The notes beneath the pieces are model-generated. The model was not told where the DNA came from. It worked only from the letters and a program-made list of their open reading frames with translations, and searched no databases. A program made the translations under genes and the position numbers. Positions 59,431 through 64,000 of a DNA stretch of 64,000 nt are shown here, one piece after another (the first letter of the stretch is position 1; every line of letters begins with the position of its first letter). Origin of the DNA: Rodentolepis nana (lineage: Eukaryota > Platyhelminthes > Cestoda > Cyclophyllidea > Hymenolepididae). Where the stretch lies: assembly GCA_900617975.1 (NCBI GenBank), contig UZAE01012080.1:1-64000 (forward strand). The letters run 5' to 3'.

Positions 59431-62400
59431 ATGTTCAGGAAGGAGGATTCTATTGCACTCGCTTTCCTGTGCATTTTTATCAATTTTAACTACTCCAGAG
59501 CTTCAATGAGTGTTGAAACTCACATCTATTCCTTCAAGTCGGAGATTCAATCACCTGGGAGTGAACATTTACATGGATTAATAAAGGGACACGTTTTGGT
59601 GAATACTCGAGTGATCGGAGCAAGGAGGAAGCCTTCTGGAGCCACAGGATCAGCTCATAGACTCTTGCTGCATATTCTTCTTGAATTAGAGGGTTCACAA
59701 ACACCACTTCAGGGCTTGGTTCTAAGAGATGAATCCGGTCTGGTGGAAAGGATTTATCTACCTGCTTCTTACAATTCCTCAAATATAAGAATAAATTTTC
59801 TCAAAGCTGTGGCAGGGGTTTTCAACTACCATCACTTGTTTGTACCTGGTATTGAATATGATACATCAGGAAAGTGTCGAACTTTCTATGGAGAAGTTGA
59901 AGTTCCAGGAGACACTAAAATTATGGTCATCGACAAACAGAAAATTGCCTGCAAACCTATTGGACAACCTGCAGATGCTGGAATGTGGAGCGTCTCATCA
60001 GTTTTCAAAGGAATTAGCACAACTAGTTCTTGGATCAGGTACAACATTGAAAAGGAAAGTGGCGTACTAGTCAAAGCAACAACCCATGAACAGCTCTCGA
60101 TTGCAGTCTCAATGAACGAAGATGCTACCGGTGGAAATGATATGAAAGTTAATAGTGTACAAGAATTGGAGTTGTTAAAGGAATCTAGCAGCGAAAGAAA
60201 GAGAATAATGGAAAAATTACAAAGCTTTTTAAAAACTACTCAATCGACTGATCCTACGACGGTAAGCAAGCTTAAGGAACCCCAATTTATTCTTGCATCT
60301 TTCTTAATTATTAATATATTAAAACAGTTATACCAATTACTGTTAGTATTTTCATAAATTTAGATGGAAATTAACTTCTAAATCAATATAAATGATCAAT
60401 GGTGCTCACTTGGTGAAAATGGGATAGACCCTACTAAAATACGACGATTAAAAATAGGTTTCCCTTTAAACTGGATTCATTGACTTTTATTTTACTTCTG
60501 CCTTAATAGAATAAGTTATATTTTAAATTTATGCATTCAGATGGCAGTTCAATTGCTAGATCAATCCATCACAATTCAACATCTCGCTCTCTCGATTCCA
60601 CCACAAAGTGCTTCCGTTGGCTGCGGAATTCAATCCGCAGCTTTCACCAAGGAGGCTTTTGACAGTCCAAAGGCTAGTTTGAGCGTGGATAACTTAAAAG
60701 AACTCTTAAACAAGTTCAAAAAAGCCACAGAAGATTCCGCACGCGTGTCTTCTGCCCATGCAGCTCTCCAACTTATTCGATTTCTCCGATGTCTTTCAGC
60801 AAATCAAGCATCGATTCAAACTTTAGCTGCAACACTTGAATTCATTCCATCTTCACATAGAGAATTCAATCGACAACTTGAATCGAAATGGTATAGCCAA
60901 TTGACTGATATTGTGATTGACTGCGGAACTGAACTCTGTTTGGAGTTGCTACGACAGCGTATTGTTAAGGTCACTCAACTGGCTGACCTTGAGAGAATTG
61001 GCAGTACAGCATCACGAGAAGTTCTTCCTGTTCGAACTTACCTCATCAACAGTCTCTGGCCATCTGTTGCCCACATTTCAAATCCATCCATTAATATTTT
61101 GAGAGAACTGGCAGCAATTTGTTTCCACTCACTCCCGTATATGGAAAAGATCTTTCGAGCAGCTGAAAGTAATCCTGAAAACCCTTTCAACTGCTTGCTG
61201 GCTACTTCAACGCTAGTGTCTCATTTTAAGGGTAACTATATGGAAGAAAAACTGATATTTAATAAATACGAAGAGACTTTGATGAATTTTATCGCAATCG
61301 AAAGTAAGGTGTTCAATGACGATAGCCTCAGTCGGCATAAACTACTGGCAGGATTCGCAGCAGCCGAAAAACTACGCATACCAAGCCTATCGGACCCAAT
61401 AATAGCTGTTGTAAAGAATCATCAAGTTCCTTCTGTGATCCGAGCTGTCGGTCTCAAAACATTAGGTAACCTTGACTTTGACAGAGATAGTAAAAAGATT
61501 GATACTGTGATAGCTCTGCTAAATGAGTTTATTGATTCATCTACACCTGGGCCTTATTTCGAAAATGCTGCTGATGAAATGGTACTCAAATTTGGTGCTT
61601 TTTCAGTTCTCCTGAATCTGAATATTTCTGCAACTGAAATCGCTGAATTGATTTCAAAATTTGGGTCGCATAAACAGTGGTCCCTAATGGCTAGCTGTAG
61701 AAGGCTAGTAGATAGTTGGTGTGAGAATGAGCTTCTATCTGAATCTACCTGTCGCTGCATCAGATTTGGTGGTGGCAGCCTTTCTGACTCAGGAGAGAAA
61801 TGTTACCCGGGGTTAGGAGCGGGTTGGTCAGGCCTATCTGGTACAACTTCCGCAGGGGAAGTGAACTTAATTCGAGGTGACATCTTCGACAATCGGCCAT
61901 ATCTCCTCTCAGACTACACTCTTCAATGGTCAACAGGAGCACATGGGGAGATAAGAACATCCAATTTGGCGGTTTCTCTTATTGATTCAGATGGAGAAGC
62001 CAAGTTGCTGAGTTTCAATATCTATGGGAATCAAATGGAGAATCTTATGGGGAAAGGAAGTTCTGGTGCAAACCCTTGGCTCTCAGTTGGATTCACCCTC
62101 TTCCATGGATCTACTCCGCCAACTCAAGTATTTTCCGGAGGTATGACAGAAATAATTAATATACTCTTCAACGCTCCTTCTGAACCAACACCGTTTTACA
62201 GCTCTACCAGACTTCCAATAGACAATCGTTATTATCTTCCCTCATCTTCTGGTTGGATTTTAAGAAATGACTTACTTGGTGTTGTGTCTGTTGAGCTTTC
62301 TGGAGCTCTCCGCTCGAGTTTGTTTAGTCAAAGTGGAACGGCATTAGTTCGAACCCGAGCGGCAGTTGCAGTGGAAAATAGTTTAAGCCTCCTTTACCCC

Positions 62401-62745
62401 GAAAATCAGCATATCCCACTTACTTCTGCAGTTAGTGGAGCTGGAACGGCTGCCCGTTTTGATTTTCTGGTTCACATGGAGATGGGTGGCATGCCAGATG
62501 CCATCTGCATGCATCTTCAGAGATCGCGTCTCACCCCAATTATGAGATGGGTTGGAAAATTTGAAGATTCGCCAATTCTAAGCAAAAGGACTAGTATCTT
62601 GCAACCCTTACCGAAGTCGGTTAATGAGGCGAATGATAACTACAAATTGGTACAGTATCTCCGTGTTCCGCCAGTGTCGTTCCATCTTGGGTCCTTGAAT
62701 GCAGCACGATGTCGAAAAATTGGAATTACAAATGAATGGGATTAG
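59431..62745 (+). CDS. MTTP: Microsomal triglyceride transfer protein, large subunit
   Basis: Endoplasmic-reticulum lumen lipid-transfer protein that, with protein disulfide isomerase, loads lipid onto secreted lipoproteins. Two exons (59431-60261 and 60541-62745) join in phase to give 1,011 aa, somewhat longer than the 894 aa of the human protein. Residues 1-25 form a signal peptide (IALAFLCIFINF core). The N-terminal beta-barrel of the large lipid-transfer family follows; EYDTSGKCRTFYGE matches the conserved cysteine-containing strand of MTP. Exon 2 starts with the alpha-helical repeat domain (to about residue 660) and ends with the lipid-binding beta-sheets. The C-terminal GGMTEIINILFNAP resembles the MTP C-terminal sheet. 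No von Willebrand D domain or long repetitive tail is present, which argues against vitellogenin or apolipoprotein B. Tapeworms cannot make fatty acids and rely on host lipid, so a role in handling absorbed lipid is plausible if the host species is a cestode. Confidence 0.87.
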
Positions 62746-62775
62746 GACACGCAATTCATTCCATGATTTTTCTAA

Positions 62776-62781
62776 AATAAA
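62776..62781 (+). terminator. MTTP polyadenylation signal
   Basis: AATAAA 31 nt after the stop codon, implying a very short 3' UTR. Confidence 0.65.
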
Positions 62782-64000
62782 TATTATATAAACTCTATTT
62801 GAATATTACTTTCTGTATTTAGTGTAAACTTTAATACGAAAGAGCGATGTCTTTTGATATACAGAAATGGCTGCTTATTTATTACATTTGAAATTTTTCA
62901 TTAAATCTTGACAGTTATAGCACATTCATAATATATATAATTTTTTGTTTTCCATTTTCAAAATATACGATTATCTACAGATGCAATTATGAGCAACAGA
63001 CCTAGGTATGGCGCCAATAAGTTTAGGTATGTTTTTAATGTCATTCCGTGTGAGGTTTCCAACTTTTCGACTTGCGAATTAGGTCACATTAGTGAAGAAA
63101 GTTATATTTGGGCATGACTAATAAGACCAAACTATTCTTAAGTAACTTGATTTTTAAGGCGCCTACATTGATATCTAAGAGAACTAAACCTTCTAGTAAT
63201 TTAGCTCCTTTATAAGCATCCCCAAAACGTGCTAAATGAAATTAAATGAAAAGGGGATGCTAATTTTGCACGACACACAATAGAGAAAAATTAGGATTTA
63301 ATGACAAACTTTATATATTGAATGGGTCTTCTACAAAGCATAGTTTAACGAAATTAATCTGATTACATTTGATTAGCCCAAGTTTCATTTGCGATCTGTC
63401 GAAAGGCATTGCAACAATATCAATTAAGTTCCAAGTATCTTTTTTAGAAATTTTCTTAGCATTTCTAATAGAAACTATAATTTTACGATGTGTGCGTGTA
63501 ATTTTCTAAATATTATAGATGCTATGATAAGCATTGATAATTTTATTATTTTCATTTCATTAGCATCGAACAAGAAATCTACAGGAGAACTGAACAAAAT
63601 AAAGCCCACTGAAGATTGGAATTGATTTATAGTGTCGAACATAACCGAGAAAACACCAAAATAGATAGTCTTCTATAAACTGTCGTGGGATTTTTGGTAA
63701 TAATTATTTTTGAAGTGGAATGCCGATACAGTTCTAGATTAGATTATTAAGAATATTATAGAACATAGAAATAACAAAATGATATAAACTAAAGCAAATA
63801 TAAACAATTAACCCACATTTTTTAGTAATAAAATTAAAGATGGCATTTTATTCACAATCTAGAAAACTCTTGAAAATGCGTTTTTTTATATTTAATGAGT
63901 TATTTATTTATCATTATACATTCAAGCCATGCGGCCGTGGTTATATTTGTACGGCCTCAGTCTTGCAATGTCAGACTAGCCCAGAATTTCACTTTACAGC
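62782..64000. other. AT-rich intergenic sequence to the window end
   Basis: No gene, repeat family member or RNA recognised. Confidence 0.4.

Noticed and set aside
59226..59483. 85-codon minus-strand frame at the MTTP start
   Set aside because: Overlaps the MTTP signal-peptide region in antisense and has no recognisable content.
1..64000. CRISPR array or bacterial-type operon
   Set aside because: No regularly spaced direct repeats; the genes are spliced and independent.

Overview
The window is a piece of an animal nuclear genome. It is AT-rich and holds intron-containing genes with GT-AG splice sites. Small introns of about 35-85 bp sit next to introns of several kilobases, and the non-coding space is full of transposable elements. 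Gene content (ULK4, MTTP, MFSD6, TASOR, poly(A) polymerase) is metazoan. The compact gene spacing and divergent proteins suggest a parasitic flatworm, probably a tapeworm; this is an inference from overall character, not from a diagnostic marker.

Layout, left to right. 1-7.9 kb is gene-poor: four loci of a short SINE-like repeat, an AT microsatellite and two weak exon candidates. 7,973-9,676 (+) is a compact, divergent canonical-type poly(A) polymerase of 445 aa. 11,581-22,090 (-) is an MFSD6-type major facilitator in five exons. Its 5.6 kb intron carries a SINE-like copy, a broken Ty3/Gypsy fragment and a decayed mariner. 24,760-32,080 (+) encodes a TASOR-like protein (HUSH silencing family) with an RS-rich tail; an uncertain 146-codon ORF starts 62 bp away on the other strand. 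35,251-35,718 (-) is a small single-exon membrane protein with one Ig domain. 37,302-55,621 (+) is ULK4, a pseudokinase with a long helical-repeat C-terminus, in 15 exons; a 7.5 kb intron holds more SINE-like copies. A nearly intact mariner lies at 56,421-57,715, just past the likely ULK4 3' end. 59,431-62,745 (+) is the large subunit of microsomal triglyceride transfer protein in two exons.

The genes do not form a pathway; they are independent housekeeping, regulatory and transport genes. A theme for Part 2 is mobile DNA. The roughly 310-bp SINE-like family occurs at eight loci. It shows convincing target-site duplications, one dimer, and one composite in which the 5' head is present four times, each with a consensus splice-donor motif in the sense direction of ULK4. 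The two mariner copies are highly alike, which suggests recent activity. The most unusual gene is the TASOR homologue.

Exon boundaries were read by eye from splice consensus and reading-frame continuity. All coordinates of spliced genes are first codon to stop codon, without UTRs.
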